Positions 26,318 to 37,274 of a stretch of 64,000 nt of DNA are shown in pieces. The notes beneath the pieces were generated by a model. The model was not told where the DNA came from. It searched no databases and was given only the letters and a program-made list of their open reading frames with translations. This DNA is from Fasciola hepatica (Eukaryota; Platyhelminthes; Trematoda; Plagiorchiida; Fasciolidae), in contig CANUEZ040000151.1 in the NCBI GenBank assembly GCA_948099385.1, positions 7,076,001 to 7,140,000 on the forward strand. The letters are read 5' to 3'. The translations under genes and the position numbers were made by a program. The first letter of the stretch is position 1. The number at the start of each line of letters is the position of its first letter.

Positions 26318-27149
26318 GGCCTCCAAATGCCTCAGCACAATCGGCGATGGATGTCTCAGGCTCCGAAATGGTCACTCGCCCTAAACGCCTCTCGAAATGC
26401 TTCCAACTGACCGTGCGTCTCAAAAAGCTTTTGCTGAGGATGTCCTACACACTGCCTTCTCGTGGTGGAGGTGTTTTCACCAAACTGTGAGGACGAAGGC
26501 GAACGTCCGGCGCTCTCCACCGGGTTGACTGACATACAGTCTGGGTGAGGTGGCTAAATCCTGATTCCAAATCAACCACGGGTGTCATATGAGGCATACA
26601 ACACTATGCTTACCGGCATCTGTGACCTAGGGGTGTACTGGGCACCCAGGATGTCAAGCCTTATCCGAAAGACGCGATGAGCAGGCACCGAATCCCAGAA
26701 CAGGTCAGTGAAACAAAATTAGCCACTGGCTCGTCTGGACCAACACCGCCGCTTTGGAGGACGTGCTTGGCTGTGCGAAGGCTAGAGATGTACCCTCGAA
26801 TAAAAAAGCCCGCTCTGGACCTGACGACCGAGCGATAAAAAAAAACCCACAACGCAAACACCAATGTAAATGGAGGATATCTTACAAAACGATCGTTATG
26901 ATCTTCAAAGACACTCGCTTATACATTCTCAGACTGTACGCACACGTTGGTTACTCAAATCCCACACGTCACCCTCGCATACACATTTTCACGTTCTTCG
27001 GGAGCTGCATTCGGTCGTACTTCGCAGTGTCTCTGAGGGGATCCCTGCCTCAGTTCTCTCGCGAGCTCCTTCGTCTAGTATCCAAGTCTCACTGATTCCG
27101 CTTCCACCAGCTAATGCCCTTTTTCGTCCTCGGTGCCCCTGTAAATAAG

Positions 27150-27445
27150 CCACATTTTATATCCCAACGCTGATGCGTATAGGACATCAGTCATGTTTAG
27201 CCCGTGCGTTGGGGACCTTTGCCATCGACGTGTGTTGTACACAAGGGACTTGTAACCAAGACTCCAGCTCGGTCGTTCGATTGAAGCCCCCATCCAACCC
27301 TTCTGTAAAGTTCCACTTAGTTTGTCTCCAAACGCTGAGACTACGGCTTCAGATCTTGTTGGCGTAGGCGTACCACTTCGTGAGAGGGCTAAAACTGCGA
27401 TACTTGACTGGTTCCCAGCCGACAGTTGGTTATGTGCACTGACTT
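27150..27445 (+). pseudogene. Family B endonuclease, N-terminal part
   Basis: The frame starting about 27173 reads CLARALGTFAIDVCCTQGT, then QDSSSVVRL and PSVKFHL. Matching B3 sequence is at 63145-63300. This is the start of the apurinic-type (EEP fold) endonuclease of non-LTR elements; the catalytic Glu expected in the QET-like position is lost (QGT). The segment then shifts frame and reads VPLRERAKTAILDWFPAD before the insertion. Confidence 0.7.
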
Positions 27446-28261
27446 CATCACATCGTTCGCGTTCAACTCCTTGATTTCTATTGTAACGCGTCGGCATAGA
27501 CCGCCATTCCCATACTCCCTGATGTAAGTGTTGATATCTGCTTATACACTCACTGGGCTTTGGCTCATCTGGTTCTCCTTCTTTTGTGTTTTTGAAGATC
27601 GCGCACGTACAACCCCACGGAAGAGCGTTGCATCCAGCACATCCAGCGGCCCTGCCTGTCCGTGTCCATGTCGAACCACCGTCATTCTCGTTTCCAACGC
27701 GTCGTGAGCGCGTTCGTTACCACGTACATAGCCATTGACTGCTATTGTAACGGCCAGAGTGGAGGCCGCCATCTTGTTGTTCGTTTAATGTAAGTGTTGG
27801 TGCCGTTGATACACTTACTGAGCCTCGGCTCATGGAGTTTTTCCCTTTTGTGCTTTTGCAGATCACACGTGCTACCCTCATCGGAAGAGCATTGCCCCTG
27901 CCTGTTACACTATGAACGCCAACGAAATCGACTTCTGTCAGCAACTCCGGTCGTTCCAGCTCGCTGATGGAAAACACAAGACGAGAGCAAAACGCGCACG
28001 AAACCTGTGATCGAATGGTATGCTATTTGAAGTCACAAATGGCAACTCTCGAACTTGCCTGTCCAATGAGATTGTTGAGTGACGGGCACTGATGAACATG
28101 TTTTTTGTCTCTCTTTAATGTGGTGAAGCCGGTTTTTCCCGTGTTTACTCGTCTAATTCAGCCGCATTAGTAAGTGAAAGTGTACTGAATACTTGATTCG
28201 GCCTGGCGGGTTCACAGAGGTCAGCAACTTGAATTCAGGGAGGTTTACGTGACCCCCCCGA
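27446..28261. repeat. Insertion of about 816 bp in B1 carrying a 264-bp direct repeat
   Basis: Copy B3 runs through this point without a break, so the segment is extra. It holds two diverged direct copies, about 27478-27660 and 27742-27920. Both start TTGA-x-T-x-CTATTGTAACG, both contain ATGTAAGTGTTG and a CTCATSTGG-like block, and both end near GGAAGAGC. The starts at 27482 and 27746 are 264 bp apart. The TGTAACG starts resemble LTR ends, but I see no matching CA end or duplication, so the identity is open. Confidence 0.6.
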
Positions 28262-28640
28262 CAAACTAAGAGTTTCGTGCCAAGTAAGCGAATGCCATTC
28301 CGACAGACGCAATTTGTTTATCATCTCGGCTTATGCCCCTACGGGTTACAGCCCAGATATAACCAAAAATACCTTCTACCAAAAGTTACATGACCCCGTA
28401 CGTATTGCAAAACAAGGTGATATTGTGGTTTCATCTGGAGACATAAATGCTGGAGTCGACCGGCTGTCTTCAAACGAGGCGCATTTGGAAGACTCTTTTG
28501 GCCTCAATTCCTGTCGTTCAGAAAACGGGGAACGGTTGTTGGCTCTGTGCTCAGATCACCGCCTGTTTATTGCCAGTACGAATTTCAGACGTTTTAATCA
28601 CCGATACGCTATTTGGCGTCCGCCTCCTTGAAGTCGGTGA
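28262..28640 (+). pseudogene. Family B endonuclease, C-terminal part
   Basis: Frame 28314-28631 (105 codons) shows FIISAYAPTGYSPD, then GDIVVSSGDINAGVDRLS with the catalytic GDxN intact, and ENGERLLALCSDHRLFIAST, the usual order of the second half of the EEP endonuclease. The first half is separated by the inserted segment, and the final SDH block is lost beyond RPPP by frameshift. Confidence 0.8.
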
Positions 28641-30640
28641 TGGGCCCAGATAGACCACGTCGCAATCAGATACAAATGGTGGGGCTCGATACAAGACTTC
28701 CGGTAGTACTGGAGCCCTCTCCTTGACTCCGACCACACGTTAGTCTGTACTGAGCTGTCCAAGTGCCTCGGTGTGCGTGCCAAACGTACGATGCAGTAGC
28801 AGTTAGACTGCGATATGCTGTCTGATCTGCCTTGCCTCTCAGCTTTGGAAAACACTCCAGCTGAAAATCTAGGATCAACGTCACCAGATAACATCAATCA
28901 GCACTGGTTGCTCATCCACAATGCTTTATATTGTGCTGGCATAGTAAGTTTTGGTCTTACTCGTCGTTTCATTACACCCTTGATTTCCGTTGAGCCTCTG
29001 TGCCTTCTTGATGCACGCCTGTTCATCCTGACTGGTAGTGAGCATGATGAAACACGACTCACAACAAGACGTGAACCCAACGTAATTCTTCGTAGGGGTA
29101 GCGAAATATAGCGGTCTCAACATGCTGACGCTACGCGAAATTCTCGCAAGCTGTTTCATCACATTCGAGTCACCGGTAGGAAGCCATTAGGTGTGAACGA
29201 AACGATCTGTGAAGCTGGTGGTTCGCCTACCCACAGTCTTCAGAAACGTCATGTACATTGGGCGGAGCACTTGAAAACACAGTTTAGCTGGTCCTCAGCC
29301 TCAGCCACTCCTATAGCTGTTTCGACACCCGTTCCGCGGTCTGTTTCGACAGATCCACCTTCTGAGACAAAGATACTCAAGAAAATTAAACTCCTAAGAC
29401 ATCACAAAAAGCGGCGCTCCGGTGGCTTTATCCCAGCCCTATTTAGGAATGGCGACTTCTTTAATCACAAGGGTGTAATTTAAGTCACGATAGCGTCTGT
29501 CATTCTTCAAAGGTGGTAAAAATCACGTGGTGGACAAACTCGCAAGGAACAGGTTGCGTTTCGTATCGATCAAATCGTCACTCTCCAACTACTGTTAGAG
29601 CACAGTCACACTTTCCCAAAACCAATGACTATTGTGTTTCTAGACATTCGCGCGGCCTTTGACCGTCGATAGGTCTGCACTGTGACACTGGTTGATAAGG
29701 AACGGTGTACCTGAGAAATGCTTCAGTCCTCAAAGAGTTGTATTGTCATACCTGAGATCGGATAAGGGCTTATGACCAACTTACGCCACTCTTTGTCGTC
29801 TCCACTGGAGTACCATAAGGTTGCTTAATATTACCGTTTGTTTTCAACTGGTCCAAAAAGGATGTCTTATAGAACGTTTTGTCTGGTTTTCCAAACGGTG
29901 GGTTTGAACCCCTCCGAGAGAAGAGAGTTTTTGACTTCGAGTACGCCGATGATATCGCCTTACACAGGCACTTCAACACGCACTGGATCGCTTGGCGATT
30001 GAGGTACCCCGATATGGTATGTACTTCGCACCTTCTAAGTGCAAAGTACTTGTTCAAGACTCGCAGGAGCCTCTGCCTGCACTCACCATCAGTGGTGAGC
30101 GGTTAGAGGAATTCAACAGACTTAAGTGCCTAGGGAGCTTCATCACAGCTGATGGTGGTATTGGGAGGAGATCACATCACGAATCACGAGAACCAGAGTA
30201 GCTTTCGCGAACCTGCATCATCTGTGACATCGCCATGAAATCCGGCTTTCTCAAAGGAGAAGCGTGTACAGTGCCACAGTTCGTAGTGTTCTTCACAGTT
30301 GCGAGATCTGGCCTCTCCGCATTGAGGATACTCGGCGGCTTTCTGTATTCGATCACAGATGCCTCCGAAGCATTGCTCTTGTCTAGTGAGAAAATCGGGT
30401 GAGTAATGACGAGGTTCGTCGTCATGTATTCGGTTCTGATAGTCGTCACCTGACAGAGATAATCGCTCTACACCGCCTCCGATGGTTCGGGTACGTTTTG
30501 AGTATGTCTGTCCATCGTTTACCTTTCTGTGCTCATTTCGCATTTGCTGGGTAAGGCTGGCGGCGTGGCGGTCAGGCTATGACCCAGCGCAGGGGCATAA
30601 AGTTATCTTTGGTCTTGACTTCAATTGGTGTTTCCCGCCG
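28640..30640 (+). pseudogene. Family B linker and reverse transcriptase, heavily broken
   Basis: Linker traces include QKRHVHWAEHLKTQFSWS and PPSETKILKKIKLLRHHKK (29193-29483). RT traces are QVAFRIDQIVTLQLLLEH (about 29550-29600), motif A IVFLDIRAAFD (about 29630) and motif C DFEYADDIALH (about 29935) with both aspartates. The 29990-30487 block follows, almost identical to B2. The C-terminal RWFGYVLSM region and RRGGQAMTQRR-like region are broken. Stops and frameshifts are frequent. Confidence 0.8.
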
Positions 30641-30822
30641 TGCTAATTTGGGCACAAGACATGAGGATTATTGCTGGTTAAGGACGCGGAGCGATTTTTC
30701 TCAGAACGGAATTCAGTGGTAGGAACGCTGTGTGGCTCGTTTGTTGACCTTTCATTCCGCATAGACCAATGAAAAAAGACAAAATTGTACGGCGAAAAAA
30801 GGTTTTATTTGCTGTGATCCAA

Positions 30823-30825
<3 letters not shown>

Positions 30826-30901
<76 letters not shown>
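30826..30901. repeat. (TA)n microsatellite, about 76 bp
   Basis: Pure alternating array directly after the end of LINE copy B1. It may have grown from the element's tail or insertion site. Confidence 0.97.
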
Positions 30902-30903
<2 letters not shown>

Positions 30904-31382
30904 TTATTTTACTAAATGTGGTCGTCATAATTGCATTTCAATCTGCGGTGTTTGTTTCCAGCTTCAGATGGATCGCAACTGAAAGCCATATGTTCTCGAT
31001 ATATCATGGCCCGACATTATCACCTATGAAGGAAGGGGCCCATTACGTAAACACAAGGAATCACAGCATTATTGGAAAAAATGGCAACTACGACCCGGAG
31101 ATGTGAAATCTAGAACTACCTACAAGGCACTCGTAAATCAAGCACGGTAGTGAGCCAAGGGACAACAATTTTCGGCCAATGATCAATGTCGACGAATGAC
31201 GAAATCTTAACAGTGCCATGCAGACAGGGCTATAATCCAAGCGAAAAAAACGTAGTGCTAAAAAATTGAGAAAGCGGATGACGATGATGATGATGAACTG
31301 ATAAGATTATGGCTATCTGGGATAGCAAAAATCACTACCAAACGAGCAGACAGACAGGCAAATTCACGGTTGAACAACTTAC

Positions 31383-31517
31383 CGTGAGCAATGAGGCCGC
31401 CGTGGCCCGTTTGGGCACATCCACTTCTAGGCAACAGTCCAAAAAGTCTAACAGTTCCGGACTTAGGTGATCCTTACGGAAATGTGGTTTTCCGTTTGTG
31501 GCTATCAAATATAGCGC
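31383..31517 (-). CDS. PAK: p21-activated kinase (PAK), coding exon encoding kinase C-lobe end
   Basis: A 45-codon exon, phase 0 at both ends. It is bordered by a TCATTCCAG acceptor above 31517 and a GTAAGT donor at 31382-31377. It reads [20 protein letters not shown], then [20 protein letters not shown] and ASLLT. This is the end of the group I PAK kinase domain (human [14 protein letters not shown], then FLNRCLDMDVEKRGSA). The kinase arginine of the C-lobe (KR) is kept. It follows the exon at 40414-40713 after an 8.9-kb intron full of LINEs. One more exon with the HxFLK and PLSSLTPLI tail is expected at lower coordinates, but I did not find it. Confidence 0.95.
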
Positions 31518-32381
31518 CTGGAATGAGAGGACGAACCAAGGAATGCACATTCAAGCGTAAGGTCGCCCAAGTAACAGATATGAGAAAACAGTAAACAGGG
31601 AAGCCAGTAGCGTAGGCCCAAAGCTTATTGGGTACCGTTAGGCCATAACTGAACGCGGATAGACGGGTAGCTTAGAGTTAGAAATGCAGTTTCTACAGAA
31701 TTTCTTTCAATTTGCAGCAACAATCGGAGTAGTGTGTGCACAACGCGCCAATAATTCTGCGACCTGGTTCAGAAAACTAACTGGGGACTCAAATTATGCT
31801 CCCGATGGATAATGTGAAAAATACAGCAGAAACAGATATGTGCTTATTGTGACTCGAATGATTGAGCTGCCCGGTGAAGTGTTTGAATACAATAATTAAC
31901 GTAAGTCAGGGATAAATTGCAACCCTGACAGGCGATTCCTCGAAATTATTCGTGCGAATAAAACCCGTATAACTGAAGCGGAAATAAGTGGATTCAGAAG
32001 AACCATTTTACAATCTGATTGCTAAATAGGCTTGAGAAAGGTTACCAGTGGTTACAAAAAAGTCAGCTAATTATAATTTTCCCACCGAAAACGCCGTTAT
32101 TGACAAAAATTTTTTCTCGCAAACGAAACTAGTTTACAGAGGAGCATGAAGCAGATAACATAAAAAGCAACGATAACGATTTTATTTGATTTAAAGAAGA
32201 TAGGGTTTCATTATATCTTGAAAGAAGAAAACAAGAACACTAGCCGTGTAAACAAATGGAGAAAGAAATAACGCAGTGATGTTCGGTAAATCAGAAGACG
32301 TACGGACGATGCAATGTAAAATCTTGTCTGTCTTCTTTTCCAATTGCACTAAAAGAAAAATTAGCGACTGCAACGTAATAT
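31518..32381. other. PAK intron sequence, nothing recognised
   Basis: Intron between the last two identified PAK exons. A short (GAT) run lies just outside it at 31275-31296, beyond the exon. No repeat family match was noticed here. Confidence 0.6.
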
Positions 32382-32426
32382 ACACACACACACACACACA
32401 CACATACATACATACATACATACATA

Positions 32427-32475
<49 letters not shown>

Positions 32476-32503
32476 ACGCACACGCACACGCACACGCACA
32501 CGC

Positions 32504-32556
<53 letters not shown>
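32382..32556. repeat. Compound (CA)n / (CATA)n / (CACGCA)n array, about 175 bp
   Basis: Blocks in order are (AC)n 32382-32403, (CATA)n to about 32428, (CA)n to about 32464, (ACGCAC)n to about 32511 and (CA)n to 32556. The alternating purine-pyrimidine run is of the kind that can adopt Z-form DNA. Cys/Val and Thr/His runs in translations come from this array. Confidence 0.97.
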
Positions 32557-32557
<1 letters not shown>

Positions 32558-33897
32558 CGATTCCATATGACTCGGGGATGCTTAATGGAAAACCTAAACA
32601 GTGAAATGGAAGACAAACATTTCAATGGCCTACTTTATTAACTATAGATCTGCCTGTGTATTGCATATTTGCGCTTAGGCAGAAAAACTGCATTTCAGTC
32701 ATTAAACGAAATTCAACGAACGCCTTGACGAAATAAAGGCAAATGAAATAATTAGAAAACTGAAGAACGAGATGGAATTGGTCATTAGGAATATTATGGA
32801 ACTCCTTTCTCCCTAGCCCGAGAAAAATATCGGATCAATCAGCCTCGGAAGACTAACCGTCGCCCCGTTGATGAGGAAACAAGAATATCGTGTCTATACG
32901 GGATATCCTTTTAGTAATAATCCGGCGACCCGTGGCTTTGGGAGGCTGATCTGGATATAGAATAAACTGGCACGAAATATATTCATACAACGAAAAAATC
33001 CATTCTAGAACATTCATTTCGCTATAACTTCACGTAACACTGAGTTTTGGCGCTTCTCGCGTATCAAATAGCAATGCTGGCATGCACGTACGAGGATTCG
33101 TGCCTCATTCGGATTGGTCGAGCTCACGACTTATCGATCGACCACCGCTTCGACGGGTAAACGATCCATACACTCGTCGAAAATTCACGTCCTATGATTT
33201 TTTGAAAGTAACATCTGGGGCTTGAAGTAATTTCTTTAAATGCTGTCCATACGTCTGTTCCATCAAAGACCGTTTTTTCGATGTTGTCATACCCCTTACA
33301 AAGTGCAGCATTCATCAGTTGTTAACTGGTTGAGTAAATCCAAGATTTGACACTGAATGTCATCAGAATAATTTGCGACCAAATTTTACGGACAGTGAGG
33401 CGGCTCAAGTTTCTCAGTTTACCATGACGACCAGCCTGAGAATAGATATTTGCATCTGGGTTCCATCCCTCCGTCGACCTGATTTTAATTTATATCTGTT
33501 CAGACCGGCTCTTCTTTATAGTTCAGAAATATGGTCACTGTGGGTGGAAGATATACAATGCTTGTCGGTATTCGAACACCGATGTTTTCATAGTATGGCT
33601 TAAATCTGGTGGGGAGATCCTATCAGCAATGCTGAATCTTAGAAACACAAACCAAATCATAAGATGAAACACCAAAGCTTGCCGGGCTGAGATGGTTGGG
33701 AAATGTGTTGTGCAGGTCCCTGGACAGGGTACCTGAGGGCGCAATGTTTGCTGAGGCGGCTAATGGTTGGAATATGTGGACAGTCCATCACGTTGAAGAA
33801 AGCCTAACCGGCGAACTTTGTCATGTAAAGCGTGTTGGACTACCAGAGTGGGTACAAGAGATCCTCCAACTCAATGATTAGATACATTGGAAGATAT

Positions 33898-34339
33898 TGT
33901 AGCAGGGAGTGCTGGGGGCAAGAGAATGACGTGAATGCCAAGCCGAACGGGCGACCCAACCGAGGGCCACAGACGAAAGAACAGACGGCGATTATGTCGG
34001 AGGCTTCCAGAAGCAGACAAAAGGACGCCTACGGACCAGCAAAGAGGGAGCAGCGGAATCTCGGGCAACCACCAAGATAGCCCAGGTGAGGGGCTACCGA
34101 TCAAGCCGTTAACTGGGACAATCAAACCAGCCGAAAAGAAATGATGCCCAAGAGAAGCAAGCTATCGGCCACGGGCAACTGATCAGAACGCAGCCGAAAC
34201 ACTCAAGCAGCCGCACGAGCAATGTTGATGCCGCGCGGTGTGGAAAAGGGACTATATAAACGATTGTGTGTATCATGGACTTGACTTATTTGGCCGCTGA
34301 AATACAAGTGTCCTGGCCCGTCTTGCCTTCCTTGTTACA
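33898..34339 (+). mobile_element. Solo LTR, 442 bp, with ATAT target-site duplication
   Basis: The segment starts TGTAGCAGGG and ends CTTGTTACA, the TG...CA form of LTRs with matching short inverted ends (TGTA.CA). ATAT flanks it on both sides (33894-33897 and 34340-34343). Removing the segment and one ATAT restores an uninterrupted family D 3' end, which independently fixes both borders. A TATA box lies about 80 bp before the 3' end. The size and 4-bp duplication suit a Ty3/gypsy LTR; no internal coding sequence remains. The family is inference. Confidence 0.8.
34253..34260 (+). promoter_or_regulatory. TATA box of the solo LTR
   Basis: TATATAAA lies in the 3' third of the LTR, the place of the U3/R border promoter in LTR elements. 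Transcription from it would run into D3 and antisense to PAK. Confidence 0.5.
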
Positions 34340-34399
34340 ATATGACCTGGTGTCACGATCAGTGACGCTCTTGTATTCGTAAACTTTCTTTGCCGACTT

Positions 34400-34590
34400 G
34401 AGCTGATGAAGACCGAGTGGTTTAGGGCGTTCGCTTATCACCTCAGAGGTCACAGGTCCAAATCCCGCCAGAACCGGTCACTTTGATGGCAGACAATAAT
34501 CCACCGTCGTCCGGCTCGTTATCACATCAGACCCATTGGGACCTTATGTGGTTCTCTAGCACTCTAAGTCTCAGGGTCCGATTTATGGTT
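34400..34590 (+). repeat. tRNA-derived SINE, family S1
   Basis: An A box (GAGTGGTTTAGGGCG) and a B box (GGTCCAAATCCCGCC) about 30 nt downstream are followed by a body with ACCGGTCACTTTGATGG, CCGGCTCGTTATCACATC and TTGGGACC. The body is shared with the copies at 40783-40935 and 53710-53885, all in the same orientation. It is the best-preserved S1 copy. Confidence 0.75.
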
Positions 34591-35979
34591 ATCTCTGATA
34601 AAGTGGTGGACTGCCGAGGCTGTGGAGTATACCCCTTCCACAACACATATGCGCAAGCATATGATTTAGAAAACTGCAGTGTAGCTCTCTTCTCACTTTT
34701 TCGAAAACCGCGGTCCGAATTGCAACAGCACTCACTGAAAGCATCAATTCACGGGAGCGAAAAGAGACCTCACGAACAGTAATTCAATTAGCCAACATTT
34801 CTGTGCGACTCAAACTGAACAGTTAGCGATACGTATCGCTGAATTTATCTCCAAACTACTTCTTCAACAAAGTTTGACTCAGATGCCCCTGTTTCTCACC
34901 TGAAACGTTGCTACCGACCTAGAAAACCATATTCGGTATGTTGTCAGCAACGATTTAAACTTTATCCTTAACCCAAGTATCTGGATCATATGGACTAAGA
35001 TGGTGTTTTACCTCTGAGCCCGTTACTAACTCCTGATTCGCCTGTCTCACCTCGGCTGTTATACCTGTTTACCGGTTAACTGGTTTCCATGCAGGTTCAC
35101 TATATTCACTTGTATCCGAAATTCACTTGAATCTCGACCCGTTTATTAGACCTCATGTCTTCTGTTTTCCAACCAACTGTGATAATTTTACAACCTTTCA
35201 TTTAGCCTACCCGTTTCACTCTGCCGCACAGCCTAATTTCAACCGCTGACGGTGAGTGGTCACTTTATCCCATCCACCTATATAATTGCCAATCCAAATG
35301 TTCAATTGTGACTTGACTTTAGACACACCTGTGTTAGTTCGCTACCTTACTGGACGAGTGTGCAGATGTTCCAATAGTTGACCAAAACTTGAGATATGTT
35401 TATTTATGCCTAACTATTTCTCTGATACCACAAGTCGATTATCAACTTCGCGTCCGCTGGCATGCAATTCGGGATTCATTTGTTACCAACGAACAACAGT
35501 CCGGTAAAGCTATAGTGGAGATAAGTGTGGCATAACAGATGAGCAACTGTCTGTGTACATGAATGGGCACATGTTCGCAACACATTCAACAACAGCTTAG
35601 ACCGAAGAGTGTGGTGACAACGACCTGTAGCAATGACCGATTTGAGTAGTTTTTTTCGAACACACAACTGGGAGATCAGTACGGGGCATTGTGAACAGTA
35701 TGCAACATCGACAAAGACGTTGGGTTTTTGCATAAGACAGAAGGTTTGTACGAGGTACCCCTCACAACAGACTGTCGCGAACGACCAGCAGCGTCGTTAG
35801 AGGGCTTGGTGGGTTTTTCGCCTGACAACTCATTACATAAAAACCATAGGAACCTAAAAACAACTAGCCGACGTGAGTTAATTTGACCCGCCACTAAATA
35901 AGACCGTTGTCTATTGTTTCTTACTCACCGATCCTGAGAGGGGTAAGATTCGATAGGACGCGGTGGGTATTCCTGACTG
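34591..35979. other. PAK intron sequence, nothing recognised
   Basis: No domain or repeat supported. Minus frames at 35476-35733 and 35676-35894 overlap each other and show no motif. Confidence 0.5.
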
Positions 35980-36259
35980 GCAGACCGACACTTAAAAGGC
36001 TTATGAACCGCCCATTCGGTCACCAGCTCCCAACTTCCTGGTGCCCAGCAGATAGCACTTGTTTGTGCACGTGCTAGAGTTGCTACCTCGAACAAAAAGC
36101 TGAGTGACTTCTTGGACAATACATCGTACCTAATTCTAAATACTATTTACGAAAAATACTTCAACGAACACCGCTCATGCAATGGCATCCTCAGGAAGCG
36201 ACACACCTCGTGTTTTCTCCGAGGCCAGGGTGACAAACATGCTAGTTGGGACCTCAAGA

Positions 36260-36960
36260 CGCGAAAACACATCCAAATCGCCTGCTGGAATGTGAGAACA
36301 CTCTTCAACATCAGAAGCCAAGCCATCACCGCGCGAACGCTACATGACTACCGCATCAAAATCACATGTCTCTCCGAAGTTCACCTGCCAAATTCTTGCA
36401 CCCCGTGTATAAACGTTCCCGTTACGTTCTCTCCTACAGCGGACCTACGGATAACAGCGGTTGCCACGGCTACGCAGTAGGTGCTAACAACAAGGTCAAC
36501 AGGACATTGCTCCCATGGAACCCGATATCCCCTCGGATCGCCTTAGCGCGTTTTCGCGTCTCACCTTTCAACATATCGGTTATTGTGGTCTATGCGCCGA
36601 CGGTGGCGGCCGAAAAAGTGGTAAAAGAAGAGTTCTATGACAGACTACAAGGGATGATAAACAGCGTCCCGAAACGTGACATTCCCTATACTTTGGGGGA
36701 CTGGAACGCCTGCACTGGTGCTTCGATTCAAGCAACTAGATACATTTTGAGAAAACATGGCTTGGACAGTAGGACAGCAATGGAAAACACCTCATCAGAC
36801 TTGCAGACGGCGACAGCCTAGCAATCACCAATATCAATTTTCAACATCCTAGGAGGCACCTACTAACGTGGTTTTCTAATGACGGTCACAAGGCGCACCA
36901 GATCGACAACATTCTTCAACGATCACGCCGGTCGTCTTAAATTGAAGACCACCGGTCTTA
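36260..36960 (+). pseudogene. Family C endonuclease (C1), frame-shifted
   Basis: EEP-type endonuclease in two overlapping frames. It shows IACWNVRTLFN (N-terminal Asn motif) and LSEVHLPNS (catalytic Glu). After a frameshift it reads SYSGPTDNSGCHGYA, ISPRIALARFRVSPFN and IVVYAPT, then TLGDWNACTGAS with the catalytic Asp-Asn pair. A decayed HQIDNI block lies near 36897-36915. This enzyme would nick target DNA to prime element insertion; the frame breaks make it inactive. Confidence 0.8.
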
Positions 36961-37120
36961 CCGAGACGCGAAGACAAGCAACAGGAATGGCGTAGAATAA
37001 CCTATCATTCGAGCAGGCTTCGATATCCACTTAACGAACGGCTGCAAAAACCATGCCCCGAAAGGGATTACCGTAGCAATGTTGGGACCACCAAGAAAGC
37101 GCTAATCAGTTTCCGTAGCT

Positions 37121-37274
37121 CACCATCATCATCTTACAGCGTTAAATAGCAGGGCAAGCCTCACTTACAACTGCCTTTCTCACCCTTTTGCAAGTAGAAA
37201 CAGAAAGAATGAATGTACAAGATGGAGAGGGAGTGGACCAACAGGGGTGGGAAAACGAAAGAACGCCCTAGTAG
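37121..37274 (-). mobile_element. RTE-like LINE family A, copy A4, 154 bp, with 8-bp duplication
   Basis: A very short 5'-truncated insertion holds only the last part of the family A 3' UTR and a (GAT)n tail, seen on the plus strand as CACCATCATCATC. CCGTAGCT occurs on both sides (37113-37120 and 37275-37282). It is nested inside copy C1, so A was active after C1 had landed. Confidence 0.92.

Larger units (their letters stand above)
26318..30820 (+). mobile_element. LINE family B, copy B1, near full-length relic
   Basis: This is the most complete B element. A 5' UTR (26318-27140) aligns with 62306-63130. Endonuclease follows in two pieces (27150-27445 and 28262-28640) separated by an insertion of about 816 bp. 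Next come the linker (28640-29480), the RT (29500-30640) and the 3' UTR to about 30820. A (TA)n array follows at once. Frames are broken many times. Family members would nick chromosomal DNA with the endonuclease and copy their RNA in place; this copy cannot. Confidence 0.85.
33380..34380 (+). mobile_element. LINE family D, copy D3, 3' end split by a solo LTR
   Basis: Before the LTR, the frames read RPALLYSSEIWSLWVEDIQ, SVFEHRCFHSMA and LRWLGNVLCRSLDRVPEGAM, the RT C-terminal region of family D. The same reading resumes after 34340 with a TGxCHDQ-like ending close to the D terminus. The solo LTR sits exactly inside a codon run near the end of the protein. Several stops make the copy dead. Confidence 0.75.

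Noticed and set aside
27482..27930. Two LTRs of a small LTR element
   Set aside because: Only the TG start is LTR-like; no CA end, primer site or duplication was found, so it is left as a direct repeat.
31272..31296. (GAT)n run as the tail of another family A insertion
   Set aside because: The preceding bases do not match the family A 3' UTR.
32191..32641. 144-codon Cys/Val frame and 121-codon Thr/His frame
   Set aside because: Translation of the compound (CA)n array.
34400..34425. CTGATGA near a SINE head
   Set aside because: No GAAAC partner with pairing; explained by the tRNA-like head.
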